Positions 1-6,100 of a DNA stretch of 9,483 bases are shown in pieces. Position 1 is the first letter of the stretch; each line of letters begins with the position of its first letter. A program made the translations under genes and the position numbers. The notes under the pieces were generated by a model, which saw only the letters and a program-made list of their open reading frames with translations, did no database searches and was not told the DNA's origin. The stretch covers positions 1 through 9,483 of the forward strand of contig JADJBC010000036.1 in NCBI GenBank assembly GCA_016703945.1, given 5' to 3'. This DNA is from Candidatus Aalborgicola danicus (GTDB lineage: Bacteria > Pseudomonadota > Gammaproteobacteria > Burkholderiales > Burkholderiaceae_C).

Positions 1-168
1 CGCCATCTGATCCTCATCCACCCGAACAACGATGCGCGGCCCCATTGACGGCAGGCGCGGCTTTGGTGTGACTAGGCCCAGCTTTACCGAACACCGCGGA
101 CCCACGGGTAGGCCATGCGATAGCGCGGCGGGCTTGTTGATTCGGCGGTGACAGACTGCGCACTGCAT
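1..168 (-). CDS. Small cysteine-containing protein, partial (runs off left edge)
   Basis: The frame opens at ATG 168 and stays open through all 56 codons to position 1, so the protein is cut by the window edge. It begins MQCAVCHRRINKPAALSHGL, with a C-x2-C pair at residues 3 and 6, a third cysteine near residue 26, and a basic, proline-rich middle. This suggests a small zinc-binding phage protein, but a fourth ligand is not obvious. Its ATG shares one base with the TGA of the preceding gene (TGATG), with GGGGGTGGAG just upstream serving as ribosome-binding site, so it is translationally coupled to that gene. Last visible member of the leftward operon. I do not recognise the family and assign no function. 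Confidence 0.6.
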   Translation of the reverse strand, partial: MQCAVCHRRINKPAALSHGLPVGPRCSVKLGLVTPKPRLPSMGPRIVVRVDEDQMA

Positions 169-512
169 CACTCCACCCCCCGCTCGCGTGAAATCTCAAT
201 CAGCCGGCACAAATCACCCAGCGATTCGATAGCAATCAACTGGCCGTCATATCCGGCCTGCTTTTTTCCTGCGCCCATGTCGTTTTCGAGTCGATACCAG
301 TCAAGCCACTCTCCAAAGTCGCCGACCTCGACCGCCAGCGTCCCGGTATAGGCGTCAAATAGGCCATAGACGGTTTCAAACATCGGGCCTTCCACTTCCA
401 GCCCGATATACATTGCAAACCCCTTGAACAGGCGATCCATGGCAGCATGGTGCTTCTGCCAATCGGTCAGTAGGGCGATAGTGGCCTCGCGGTCGGGGTA
501 GGCGTGGTTCAC
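168..512 (-). CDS. Hypothetical phage protein (114 aa)
   Basis: The predicted 114-residue acidic protein has no signal peptide or membrane segment. It starts at GTG 512, which overlaps the TGA of the upstream resolvase as GTGA. GGAGG lies 8 bases before the start, so the GTG is well supported. The centre is rich in Trp, Tyr, Gly and acidic residues (VEVGDFGEWLDWYRLENDMG) and the C-terminus looks helical (LGDLCRLIEISRERG). I do not recognise a catalytic motif. Its place after a resolvase in a replication operon suggests an accessory early-phage role, which is inference only. Confidence 0.75.
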   Translation of the reverse strand: MNHAYPDREATIALLTDWQKHHAAMDRLFKGFAMYIGLEVEGPMFETVYGLFDAYTGTLAVEVGDFGEWLDWYRLENDMGAGKKQAGYDGQLIAIESLGDLCRLIEISRERGVE

Positions 513-949
513 TTCGCAGCCCTCCGATACGGGAACGCGACCATCGCGGCATCACGGGCGTGTTCATTCGATTTACCGTCCCATCCTGTAGCCTTGGCAA
601 ACTGCTCCGCGTTCAACTTCGCGCCCTTGTTCTTGGGGCTGACGCCGTGCGCTGGAATGCCAAGCCGTTCGCAAATCGACACAATGAGGCTGCACCACGC
701 GTCTATCTGCCCAACGTCGCGGGCCATCTTGAGAGCTGCCGGCCTGCTTTTGACCGTTGTGAACATGAAGCTGATCAACCTTGAGTCCTCAAAGACCACG
801 CGGTCTGCGGGCTCGATTGCGCGCTCCAGGCCGAGCGGGGAAATGGTGTCAAGCGCGATCAGCTTGCCGTCTTGGTAAGTGGCGATGCCGGTGTGACGGC
901 CCGGATCTATGCCAATGACTATTTGCGAGGTGCTGGAAGATTTAGCCAC
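509..949 (-). CDS. RuvC-like Holliday junction resolvase / RNase H-fold nuclease
   Basis: Predicted to cleave four-way or branched DNA during phage replication and recombination. The 146-residue protein shows the RNase H-like layout: first-strand aspartate in VIGIDPG (D15), glutamate in VVFEDSR (E54), the GQIDAWC helix (about 80-86) and a C-terminal SNEHARDAAMVA motif (H130, D133), matching the acidic metal-binding set of phage RuvC-like proteins. I chose GTG 949 because GGGAG sits 8 bases upstream and the GTG overlaps the stop of the winged-helix gene by 8 bases. A start at 1021 would overlap the neighbour by some 100 bases and add a basic tail lying before the first beta strand. The function is usual for the late part of a replication operon. 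The exact substrate is not visible. Confidence 0.85.
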   Translation of the reverse strand: MAKSSSTSQIVIGIDPGRHTGIATYQDGKLIALDTISPLGLERAIEPADRVVFEDSRLISFMFTTVKSRPAALKMARDVGQIDAWCSLIVSICERLGIPAHGVSPKNKGAKLNAEQFAKATGWDGKSNEHARDAAMVAFPYRRAAK

Positions 950-1080
950 GGGCAAATCTCCCGGTATCGCTCGTATGCTGCGCGTGCTTCTGCTGGGTCG
1001 TATTGGTGCATCCAGCGGCAATGTTTGATGATGCGAGCGCGTAAAGACTCGTCGCGTGGCGTAAGCGCGGCGGGCTCCAC
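919..1080 (-). CDS. Out-of-frame coding segment: separate overlapping gene or displaced tail of the winged-helix protein
   Basis: This frame (GTG 1080 to TAG 919, 53 codons) encodes a convincing helical tail, including IIKHCRWMHQYDPAEARAAY and then REICPWLNLP. It overlaps most of the second half of the 942-1226 frame. Two readings are possible. It may be its own gene starting at GTG 1080, with GGAG about 10 bases upstream. Or it may be the true C-terminus of the winged-helix protein, reached by a -1 shift (a lost base) around 1040-1060. The winged-helix frame looks credible up to SLYALA and then becomes Ser/Thr/Gln-rich, which favours the second reading. I see no classical slippery heptamer at the transition. 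Function unknown. Confidence 0.4.
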   Translation of the reverse strand: MEPAALTPRDESLRARIIKHCRWMHQYDPAEARAAYERYREICPWLNLPAPRK

Positions 1081-1226
1081 TTGTGGACTACTCCTGCGTC
1101 CACTAGGTTCTGCATCGCTCGGCGTGCCTGGCGTGGTTTCCATCCGGTAATTTCCTTGAATTGCGCCATGGATAGAGGGCCATGCTCAAGCAAGCGCTTG
1201 GCGGCGTAGGTACGTGGCATGGTCAT
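942..1226 (-). CDS. Winged-helix DNA-binding protein (94 aa frame)
   Basis: The N-terminal 65 residues read as a winged helix-turn-helix: AAKRLLEHGPLSMAQFKEIT (residues 8-27), then GWKPRQARRAMQNLVDAG as the recognition region, and a wing ending HATSLYAL. Such small proteins are common in phage replication operons and are presumed DNA-binding regulators; the target is unknown. The ATG at 1226 overlaps the stop of the dnaC-like gene as ATGA. The TAA at 942 overlaps the resolvase GTG by 8 bases, which fits a coupled operon. After about residue 66 the sequence is low in hydrophobic residues and another frame (919-1080) looks more protein-like, so the C-terminus given here may be wrong. Confidence 0.65.
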   Translation of the reverse strand: MTMPRTYAAKRLLEHGPLSMAQFKEITGWKPRQARRAMQNLVDAGVVHKWSPPRLRHATSLYALASSNIAAGCTNTTQQKHAQHTSDTGRFARG

Positions 1227-1579
1227 ACCGCTGACTCCCGGCGAGCGGTAGCGCGGTGCGATGGCCAGTCAAACGCCACCCAACGCGATGTTTCAACCAG
1301 CCGATCAAAGCTGCGGTCCCCGATGAACTGCTTGAACCCGGCCTTGGCCTGATTGGTCAACAGGATGGTCGGCATCATTTCGCGGTAGCGGCGATCCATC
1401 ACATCGAACAGAATGGTTTGTTCGCCATCGGTCCCGTACTGAACACCGATCTCGTCGATGACAAGCAAATCAGCGGTCCCGTACATCCGCAAAACTTCGG
1501 TTTCGCTTTGCTCGGAGTCCTTGCGCCATGTGCCGCGCACGTTGCGAATGATGCTCATGCAGGTCAGTACATCCCGCAA
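1223..1579 (-). CDS. dnaC: DnaC-like helicase loader, C-terminal half (downstream of frameshift)
   Basis: This frame carries the second half of an AAA+ helicase loader: LTCMSIIRNVRGTWR, Walker B DLLVIDEIG (about residues 37-45), sensor 1 TILLTNQ (about 71-77) and a GDRSFDRL box (87-94) of the kind holding the arginine finger in DnaC/IstB-type ATPases. It lacks a Walker A motif, which lies in the other frame upstream (1564-2070). The formal start here is only TTG 1579, and the homology begins after the break, so independent initiation is unlikely. The stop TGA overlaps the ATG of the winged-helix gene (ATGA). Reading both halves as one gene needs a single extra base near 1567 and gives about 282 residues, a normal length for the family. 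Confidence 0.75.
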   Translation of the reverse strand: MRDVLTCMSIIRNVRGTWRKDSEQSETEVLRMYGTADLLVIDEIGVQYGTDGEQTILFDVMDRRYREMMPTILLTNQAKAGFKQFIGDRSFDRLVETSRWVAFDWPSHRATARRESAV

Positions 1580-2070
1580 TGCTTCGGCATGATCCCTTGC
1601 AGAATTGCGGCTGCAAGATGGCTTTTGCCGGTCCCTGGAAGTCCAGACATAATCAACCCGGTTCCGCGCTTGTAGTGGTCAGCAAACGATTCAACGTACT
1701 CGCGGGAAACTTTCAAAGCGTTCTTTTGTTCGTCAGTCGTTGCGACAAAGTTATCAAACGAACGGCCAATGAAGCGTTGCGGTATGCAGGCATTGCCGAT
1801 CAGTCGCTCAATGGTTGCGCGGGCTTCATTGGCTTTCTTGTCGGCTTCCGCTTGACGTTCCGCGGCCAATTGCAATTCGGTGCAGTCCGGGCAGCGGGTC
1901 CAAAATTCCCGGTTCCCAAAATAGCGTGAACCCGAGCTTTCGTAATCCCCGTGTGTGTCGCAATGGACTGTTTTTGTCCCAAGCTGCACCGCGCTGGTGC
2001 CAGTGTTCAATGCACGGGCAACCGTGTGATTGATCAGAGACTGTTCGAGTTTGTTAAGCGATCGTTCCAT
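1564..2070 (-). CDS. dnaC: DnaC-like helicase loader, N-terminal half (ends at frameshift)
   Basis: The family is known to load the replicative DnaB-type helicase at the phage origin, using ATP. The fragment has a cysteine cluster (C37, then CPDC at about 60-63) typical of phage DnaC proteins with an N-terminal zinc-binding part, then a helical linker and Walker A GLPGTGKS (143-150). It stops right after HCGMY at TGA 1566-1564, where homologues continue into the strand before Walker B. The continuation (VTCM-like, here LTCM) is present in the -1 frame, so one base appears lost between GGGATGTAC and TGACC. I start at ATG 2070: it overlaps the initiator gene by only 17 bases and has AAGGA upstream. 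The frame remains open to 2262, but that extension is a shadow of the initiator gene. Confidence 0.8.
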   Translation of the reverse strand: MERSLNKLEQSLINHTVARALNTGTSAVQLGTKTVHCDTHGDYESSGSRYFGNREFWTRCPDCTELQLAAERQAEADKKANEARATIERLIGNACIPQRFIGRSFDNFVATTDEQKNALKVSREYVESFADHYKRGTGLIMSGLPGTGKSHLAAAILQGIMPKHCGMY

Positions 2071-2860
2071 CTTCGGCAATTCCTTCGCGGTAATCGAGTA
2101 GGTCAAACCCGGCGTGCTTTCCAGGGGAATTTGGTTTGATGTGTTGGCCTGTGTTGCCGAGACGGCCATACCATCCGGCGTTGAATCCCTGCCATCCCTG
2201 TTCACAGCAGACCCTGATGGCATCGCCAATCGGTAGCCCAGCTTTTGCGGCTTCGCGGGCAATACCGTCTACCGCTGTCTTGGTCAGCGCCCCTGCCTTT
2301 TTGGCTTTTCGGACAACGAGGTAATCGGTCAACAAGGAATCCGAAACGCCGTCAATTTGCGTAACACTTACTGGTTCCTTACTGGTTCCATTACTGGTTC
2401 CATTACTGGTTCCGTCCCCCGTTTTTGGGGGTCTTTGATGGGAAAAACGGGGGTCTTTGATGGGAAATTTGGGGGTCTTTGCGGGAAAAACGGGGGTCTT
2501 TCCGCCAGTGTCAACAGCCCCTAATTTGGGGGTATTAAGCGCCGTAGCGTCTATCTTTGGTAGTGGTGAAACAGCCCCTATTTCGGGGGTGTTTAAGCGG
2601 TACACAATGACCTGTCCGGTACTGCCTTTACGCTCCATCGTGTCAACAATGAACCCAAGTTCACGAAGCATGCGCAACCCGGCCTCGACGGTCTTTATGT
2701 CTTGCCCGGTGCGTGTTTTCAGGTGTTGATAAGACGGCCAGCACAACATATCAGGCCCTCCATCCTGATTCACGCAGTCCGCCATCGCAACCAAAACAAA
2801 CTTGGTCGATGACTTTGGCACGGACTGAGACAGTGCCCAACGGATAGCATCGAAGCTCAT
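2054..2860 (-). CDS. Phage replication initiator-like protein carrying internal repeats
   Basis: Likely binds the phage origin and recruits the DnaC-like loader encoded next, as lambda O does with P. Residues 1-90 form a winged-helix domain (WPSYQHLKTRTGQDIKTVEA and then LRELGFIVDT), like the helix-turn-helix domain of phage O-type initiators. Residues 90-165 are a low-complexity Pro/Lys/Gly/Thr linker encoded by tandem DNA repeats, including NTPEIGAV, NTPKLGAV and GTSNGTSNGTS. Residues 175-235 are helical with a conserved-looking GWQGFNAGWYGRLG segment, common at the end of such proteins. The ATG at 2860 overlaps the stop of the 25-residue ORF (ATGA) and the end overlaps the loader by 17 bases. 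The central repeats are the best candidate for the origin. Confidence 0.8.
   Translation of the reverse strand: MSFDAIRWALSQSVPKSSTKFVLVAMADCVNQDGGPDMLCWPSYQHLKTRTGQDIKTVEAGLRMLRELGFIVDTMERKGSTGQVIVYRLNTPEIGAVSPLPKIDATALNTPKLGAVDTGGKTPVFPAKTPKFPIKDPRFSHQRPPKTGDGTSNGTSNGTSKEPVSVTQIDGVSDSLLTDYLVVRKAKKAGALTKTAVDGIAREAAKAGLPIGDAIRVCCEQGWQGFNAGWYGRLGNTGQHIKPNSPGKHAGFDLLDYREGIAEDGTIA
2368..2413 (-). repeat. Four tandem copies of an 11-bp element (GGAACCAGTAA), candidate iterons
   Basis: On the plus strand TTACTGGTTCC occurs four times without mismatch, starting at 2368, 2379, 2391 and 2403. The spacings are 11, 12 and 12 bases. Three copies are read in one frame as GTSN/GTSN/GTSK. The fourth is offset by one base and is read as KEPV. 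The DNA word is kept although the peptide is not, so the repeat is better explained as a DNA element, spaced near one helical turn, than as a protein repeat. Confidence 0.75.
2427..2590 (-). repeat. Tandem 21-22-bp repeats with GGGGGTCTTT core, candidate replication origin
   Basis: GGGGGTCTTT occurs on the plus strand at 2427, 2449, 2471 and 2492, each of the first three followed by a variant of GATGGGAAAAAC. Two looser copies with a GGGGGT core sit at 2528 and 2585, inside the AACAGCCCCTA repeats that begin at 2513 and 2570. The 22, 22 and 21 base spacings are not multiples of three, so successive copies are translated in different frames (KTPVFP, KTPKFP, KDPRFS, QRPPKT). A period of two helical turns inside an initiator gene is the layout of lambdoid origins. 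CCCCC at 2416-2420 also faces GGGGG at 2427-2431 across six bases as a short inverted repeat. Confidence 0.65.
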
Positions 2861-2934
2861 TCAATGAGCCGCTCCGCATTACATTCGCCAGCCTGGCCAA
2901 GGACGGCATCCTGGAGTTCTTGTAGGCCGGTCAT
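2857..2934 (-). CDS. Coupled 25-residue microprotein
   Basis: ATG 2934 to TGA 2857 encodes 25 residues beginning MTGLQELQDAVLGQAG and ending ERLIE. It fills exactly the gap between the HTH protein and the initiator. Its ATG overlaps the upstream stop (ATGA), and its own stop overlaps the initiator ATG (ATGA). It is amphipathic, probably one helix, with a single Cys. The two exact overlaps are the main support: such a chain keeps ribosomes moving through the operon. It could be a functional peptide or only a translational bridge. Function unknown. Confidence 0.6.
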   Translation of the reverse strand: MTGLQELQDAVLGQAGECNAERLIE

Positions 2935-3224
2935 GCCACGTGACTCCCAGTTTCGCGGCTAAGAACCTTTTCGATAGTCCTGACGTGCACGCCGAACTGT
3001 TTGGCCACCGCTTCATTACTCAGGTTCTCCCGGATGTGCTTCAACAGGGCTTGTCGCTGCCTGGCGGCACTGCGGATGGTCATGATGTCGATAGCCAGCA
3101 GCTTGGTTTGCGGGAGATCGTTTCCACGCGCTGCAAACTCCGTGCGACGGCTTTGGTACTCCGTGCGCGAAAGCCTGTTCCGCTTCCGGTTTGGTGTCGA
3201 TGGAACGGCGTAGTAGGTGGACAT
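2931..3224 (-). CDS. Helix-turn-helix DNA-binding protein (97 aa)
   Basis: The first 40 residues are very basic (RKRNRLSRTEYQSRRTEF). The C-terminus carries a clear helix-turn-helix, ENLSNEAVAKQFGVHVRTIE (about residues 66-85), resembling sigma-region-4 or homeodomain-like HTH folds. The protein is likely a sequence-specific DNA binder acting in phage regulation or replication, but no target site can be assigned. The ATG at 3224 shares one base with the TAA of the methyltransferase gene (TAATG), and GGAGG lies 8-9 bases upstream, inside that gene's last codons. The TGA overlaps the next ATG. No truncation is seen. Confidence 0.75.
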   Translation of the reverse strand: MSTYYAVPSTPNRKRNRLSRTEYQSRRTEFAARGNDLPQTKLLAIDIMTIRSAARQRQALLKHIRENLSNEAVAKQFGVHVRTIEKVLSRETGSHVA

Positions 3225-4279
3225 TACGCGGCCTCCAGATCCATCTCGTCTTCAGCCTGAAACAATGCCTCTTGCTTCAATCCGTTTTCGCTAGTGAACC
3301 GCTTTGACGCCAATTCAAGATTGATCTTGGCTTGTTTGAAATAACTGTCTTTCAGTTCGATTCCGATAGCTTTGCGGCCCATAGAAACGGGACTGTAGAC
3401 CTCCGAGCCAACACCCATGAATGGGGTCAACACAACCTCGCCTTCATTGCTGTAAAGTTCTACCAGCCTGTCAATCACATCAAGTTGCAACGGGTGAACG
3501 TGCTTCTCGTCGTCCTCTTCGCGGCTGTCACGAAATGGCAGGACGTTATCAATCCGAATGTCATCCCATACGCTTGATGCATACCGCTGCCAGATGTAGT
3601 GCGACAGCTTGTTGCTCTTCGGGTCTTGATGGTCTTTGAAGTTGCTTTTCAGGTACTCCCACAGCTCCTCTTCATTGAACTTTGATTCGTTGGCGTTGTT
3701 GAATGCGCGAAGGATATTCGGGAGAATCGGTGTATCGCCAAAGTAGCGTTTCAGGCCGTGCGGATGGGTCACAGGGACCGCGTTTTCACCTTTCTTGGTG
3801 AACACCAGCACATAGTCAGGCATGGCCGTGAAGCACTGCGTAGAGTCCTCTACGATCAATTTATGCATCAGGCTTTTGACCATGGTCCGCATACGAACCT
3901 TGAGCGGTTCTTTCCAAATCGTGATGCGGTTGCGGTACTGAAAACCATGCTTGTCGTGCAAGCGAATGATCTCGTTAGGGAAGTCCCAAAGACGGCATGA
4001 GTTATCAAAAACATCAGTGCAGTGAACGGCGGTAATTCGTCCTGGCTTGATGACCCTTGCCATTTCAGCGATCAGGTATTCGTAGCTCTGTAAGAACTGT
4101 TCGCGGGTTTCGCAGTTCGACATATCGCGTGGGTCGCTGGAATACTGGTACAAGCCGCAAAAAGGGGGAGAGTGAATTGCTAGGTCAACGCTGTTGTCTG
4201 GAAGCCCTGGCATGACTTCCATGTTGTCGCTGTTGTAAATGCTGTACTCTGGCGTGTGAATTTCTTGTTTGATTTGCAT
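3224..4279 (-). CDS. Beta-type DNA methyltransferase with SPPF motif (N4-cytosine or N6-adenine)
   Basis: Transfers a methyl group from S-adenosylmethionine to an exocyclic base amino group. The 351-residue protein has catalytic motif IV first, SPPF (37-40, in HSPPFCGLYQYSSDPRDMSNC), and the SAM-binding motif I near the C-terminus, PFMGVGSE (286-293) followed by AIGIEL (304-309). This order defines the beta class. SPP is more usual for N4-cytosine enzymes while N6-adenine enzymes mostly have DPP, so cytosine N4 is slightly favoured. A long middle region (about 100-270) probably holds target recognition. I start at ATG 4279, one base after the helicase stop; the frame extends upstream to 4519 but that part shadows the helicase. 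No restriction endonuclease is adjacent, so it is likely a solitary phage enzyme working with the helicase, perhaps for protection from host restriction. Confidence 0.87.
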   Translation of the reverse strand: MQIKQEIHTPEYSIYNSDNMEVMPGLPDNSVDLAIHSPPFCGLYQYSSDPRDMSNCETREQFLQSYEYLIAEMARVIKPGRITAVHCTDVFDNSCRLWDFPNEIIRLHDKHGFQYRNRITIWKEPLKVRMRTMVKSLMHKLIVEDSTQCFTAMPDYVLVFTKKGENAVPVTHPHGLKRYFGDTPILPNILRAFNNANESKFNEEELWEYLKSNFKDHQDPKSNKLSHYIWQRYASSVWDDIRIDNVLPFRDSREEDDEKHVHPLQLDVIDRLVELYSNEGEVVLTPFMGVGSEVYSPVSMGRKAIGIELKDSYFKQAKINLELASKRFTSENGLKQEALFQAEDEMDLEAA

Positions 4280-4280
4280 G

Positions 4281-5669
4281 TCAGGCTCTTTGAAGGAACA
4301 TTGGCAGATTGCCGATATTTGAAAATTCACGACGAACGTCGGTGAAGTCTTGATTTGCTGCTGCAACCAAGTTGCCGTAAAGCTGGATAGCCTTTTGCGT
4401 TTTTTGCTCCAGGGCTTCAAGTACGCGCTCTTGGCCCTCGCTGATAACCATGTCGCAGGTGACTTCTGACTTCTGCCCAAAGCGCCAGAACCGGCGAATA
4501 GCTTGGTAATACTGCTCATAGCTCCACGTTGGGAAAAATACCGTGTGCTTGCAGTGCTGCCAGTTCAGCCCCATGGAAGTCATGCGGGCTTTTGTAATCA
4601 GACGCTTAATCTCACCCCGGGCAAATGCGACGAGAATTTCCTCTTTCTTGTCGATTGACATGCCGCCGATAATTTCCACGGCGTCAGGGTCCAGCGTGGC
4701 GAGTAAATCGCTTTCATCGTTCAGGTTGCACCAGTAGACCGAAGTCTTTTTGCCAGCCAGTTGAACGGCACGTTCGCAGCGTTCTTTCACTGTCAACTTC
4801 TGCTCTTCCCGAACTTCTGTTATGGTCGCCGCTGGCATGGCAAACAATGAATCTTGACCATTCATGCACCATGTTTTGGAGTTGTTGACCATGTGCTTTT
4901 TTACGTGCAGAGCGGGCAATTCATAGCCCTTGTCTGCAAAGCCAAGGTCAGACGGCTTCTTGACCATCACCGACCACTGATTTACCCACGCAAAGAAATC
5001 GCGTTCGGCATGTGGCTTGAGATAGAACTTTTCACCGATGTTTCGGTTGTTGCTGTCCACGCTGTTTTGGTTCGACTTAAAGAACTTGGTCAGCATGTCC
5101 ATGTAACCCATGTACCCCAATGCTTCACTGCTGTTGCCAAGCTCTATGAAGTCGTTGGGGCTCGGTGTTGCGGTTGACAGGAAACGGTAAGGTACCCGCT
5201 TGATAAAGGCAACGATCTGGTCACGTGTCTTGCCTGCAAAGTTTTTCAGGATGCTTGATTCGTCCAACATCACGCAGACAAAATCATCCGGGCTCAACAG
5301 GTGCAACCGCTCGTAATTGCAGACGGTTATCTTCTTGGCCAAGGTGCCATCTTTGCTGTGCGCAATGTCGCTGATGCCGATACGGGTAGCTTCGTCAATG
5401 AACTGGAAAGCCACGGCCAACGGTGTCAGGATCAGCACTCGTTTGTTCGTGTGCCGGATGATGTTTTCAGCAATGGCAAGCTGCTGCATCGTCTTGCCTA
5501 GCCCGGTATCCTCAAACAACCCGATACGGCCCTTGCGCACTGCTTTTTCAATGATGTGAGCCTGGAAATCAAAAGCTGATTCAGGCATCCACACCGGGTC
5601 AAATCCAAAGCTCCCGGTCGTGTGCTTTTTGCGCTTCAAAAAGTCTTGATATAGAATCGCGTCAGCCAT
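4281..5669 (-). CDS. SNF2/SF2-type DNA helicase (462 aa)
   Basis: An ATP-driven DNA translocase of superfamily 2. Motifs in order: Q-like FDFQAH (33-38), Walker A EDTGLGKTM (53-61), Ia LILTPLAVAF (79-88), motif II VMLDESS (133-139), motif III STATPSPND (165-173), motif V ITKARMTSMGLNWQ (358-371) and motif VI QAIRRFWRFGQ (389-399). The RRFWRFGQ box and GLNWQ are SNF2-like. Motif II reads DESS instead of DEAH, which keeps the catalytic Asp-Glu pair. I start at ATG 5669 because TAGGAG lies 4 bases upstream; an upstream in-frame start at 5708 has no comparable site. It ends one base before the methyltransferase ATG, so the pair is co-translated. The partnership suggests helicase-assisted modification or replication, which is inference. 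Confidence 0.87.
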   Translation of the reverse strand: MADAILYQDFLKRKKHTTGSFGFDPVWMPESAFDFQAHIIEKAVRKGRIGLFEDTGLGKTMQQLAIAENIIRHTNKRVLILTPLAVAFQFIDEATRIGISDIAHSKDGTLAKKITVCNYERLHLLSPDDFVCVMLDESSILKNFAGKTRDQIVAFIKRVPYRFLSTATPSPNDFIELGNSSEALGYMGYMDMLTKFFKSNQNSVDSNNRNIGEKFYLKPHAERDFFAWVNQWSVMVKKPSDLGFADKGYELPALHVKKHMVNNSKTWCMNGQDSLFAMPAATITEVREEQKLTVKERCERAVQLAGKKTSVYWCNLNDESDLLATLDPDAVEIIGGMSIDKKEEILVAFARGEIKRLITKARMTSMGLNWQHCKHTVFFPTWSYEQYYQAIRRFWRFGQKSEVTCDMVISEGQERVLEALEQKTQKAIQLYGNLVAAANQDFTDVRREFSNIGNLPMFLQRA

Positions 5670-5747
5670 AAAACTCCTACTTAGTTGCGTGGTTAAAAGA
5701 GCCTGCACAGTTCGCGCTGTTCAGGCTTTTTGCTTTGTGGGTGCTGG

Positions 5748-6065
5748 TCAAATTGACCTCCCCCGAGAAATCCGCTGCGACTTGTTGGTATCCACCACGC
5801 CATGAATCGAGATAGCCCCGACCGTGCGCGGTGCCAGATCAACGGTGCGCCGACCTTGCATGTCCAGGGCGCGGCCTGCTTGTGGAGCTTTGGCGCGGAT
5901 GGGCTTTGGTGTGGGGGCGCCGATGGTGATCGGTCTGCGCCAGTTGAACAGCTGTTCATTCTTGGCCTCCCTTACCTTTCGGCTTTCTGGAGCCTTTGAT
6001 TGCTTAAATCTCTTTTGCGTGGATACCTTGACTCGCCGTTTGCACCCTGTTGCACTGAAAACCAA
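5748..6065 (-). CDS. Basic early protein, frame-disrupted at both ends; possible antiterminator-like protein
   Basis: The best coding frame at 5750-6050 encodes an Arg/Lys-rich protein: KVSTQKRFKQSKAPESRKVR, then NEQLFNWRRPITIG, PTPKPIRAKAP and GVVDTNKSQRISRG. The third codon positions are strongly C/G from about 5975 downward. The only in-frame start is TTG 6065 with a weak ribosome site, and the end falls 80 bases short of the helicase. A plausible start lies in a second frame (ATG 6111, MMYDRQERGGNNLKRLGF), and a plausible end in a third (FDQHPQSKKPEQRELCRLF, stop at 5693), joined at a G5 run (5759-5763). The intact gene may therefore span 5693-6111. Size, charge and place as first sizeable gene of the early operon recall lambda N, but I see no clear homology. 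A rival start, ATG 5959 with GGGAGG six bases upstream, would give an 88-residue Ser/Pro-rich product. Confidence 0.45.
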   Translation of the reverse strand: MVFSATGCKRRVKVSTQKRFKQSKAPESRKVREAKNEQLFNWRRPITIGAPTPKPIRAKAPQAGRALDMQGRRTVDLAPRTVGAISIHGVVDTNKSQRISRGRSI

Positions 6066-6100
6066 GACGCTTCAAGTTGTTGCCCCCACGTTCTTGCCGA

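Noticed and set aside
504..878. Plus-strand frame opposite the resolvase
   Set aside because: It has no ribosome site and opposes the clear RuvC-like motifs on the minus strand.
2070..2262. 64-residue N-terminal extension of the DnaC-like loader
   Set aside because: It is the out-of-frame image of the initiator C-terminus, is Ser/Thr-rich, and a well-placed ATG exists at 2070.
2368..2500. Short regularly spaced repeats resembling a CRISPR array
   Set aside because: The repeats are 10-11 bases with no unique spacers of 30 or so bases, lie inside a long open frame, and have no cas genes nearby.
4279..4519. 80-residue N-terminal extension of the methyltransferase
   Set aside because: It overlaps the helicase C-terminal coding region out of frame, while ATG 4279 follows the helicase stop by one base.
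3224..5669. DISARM, BREX or classical restriction-modification system
   Set aside because: Only one helicase and one methyltransferase are present. No PglX-, DUF1998- or endonuclease-like gene is seen, and the neighbours are replication genes.
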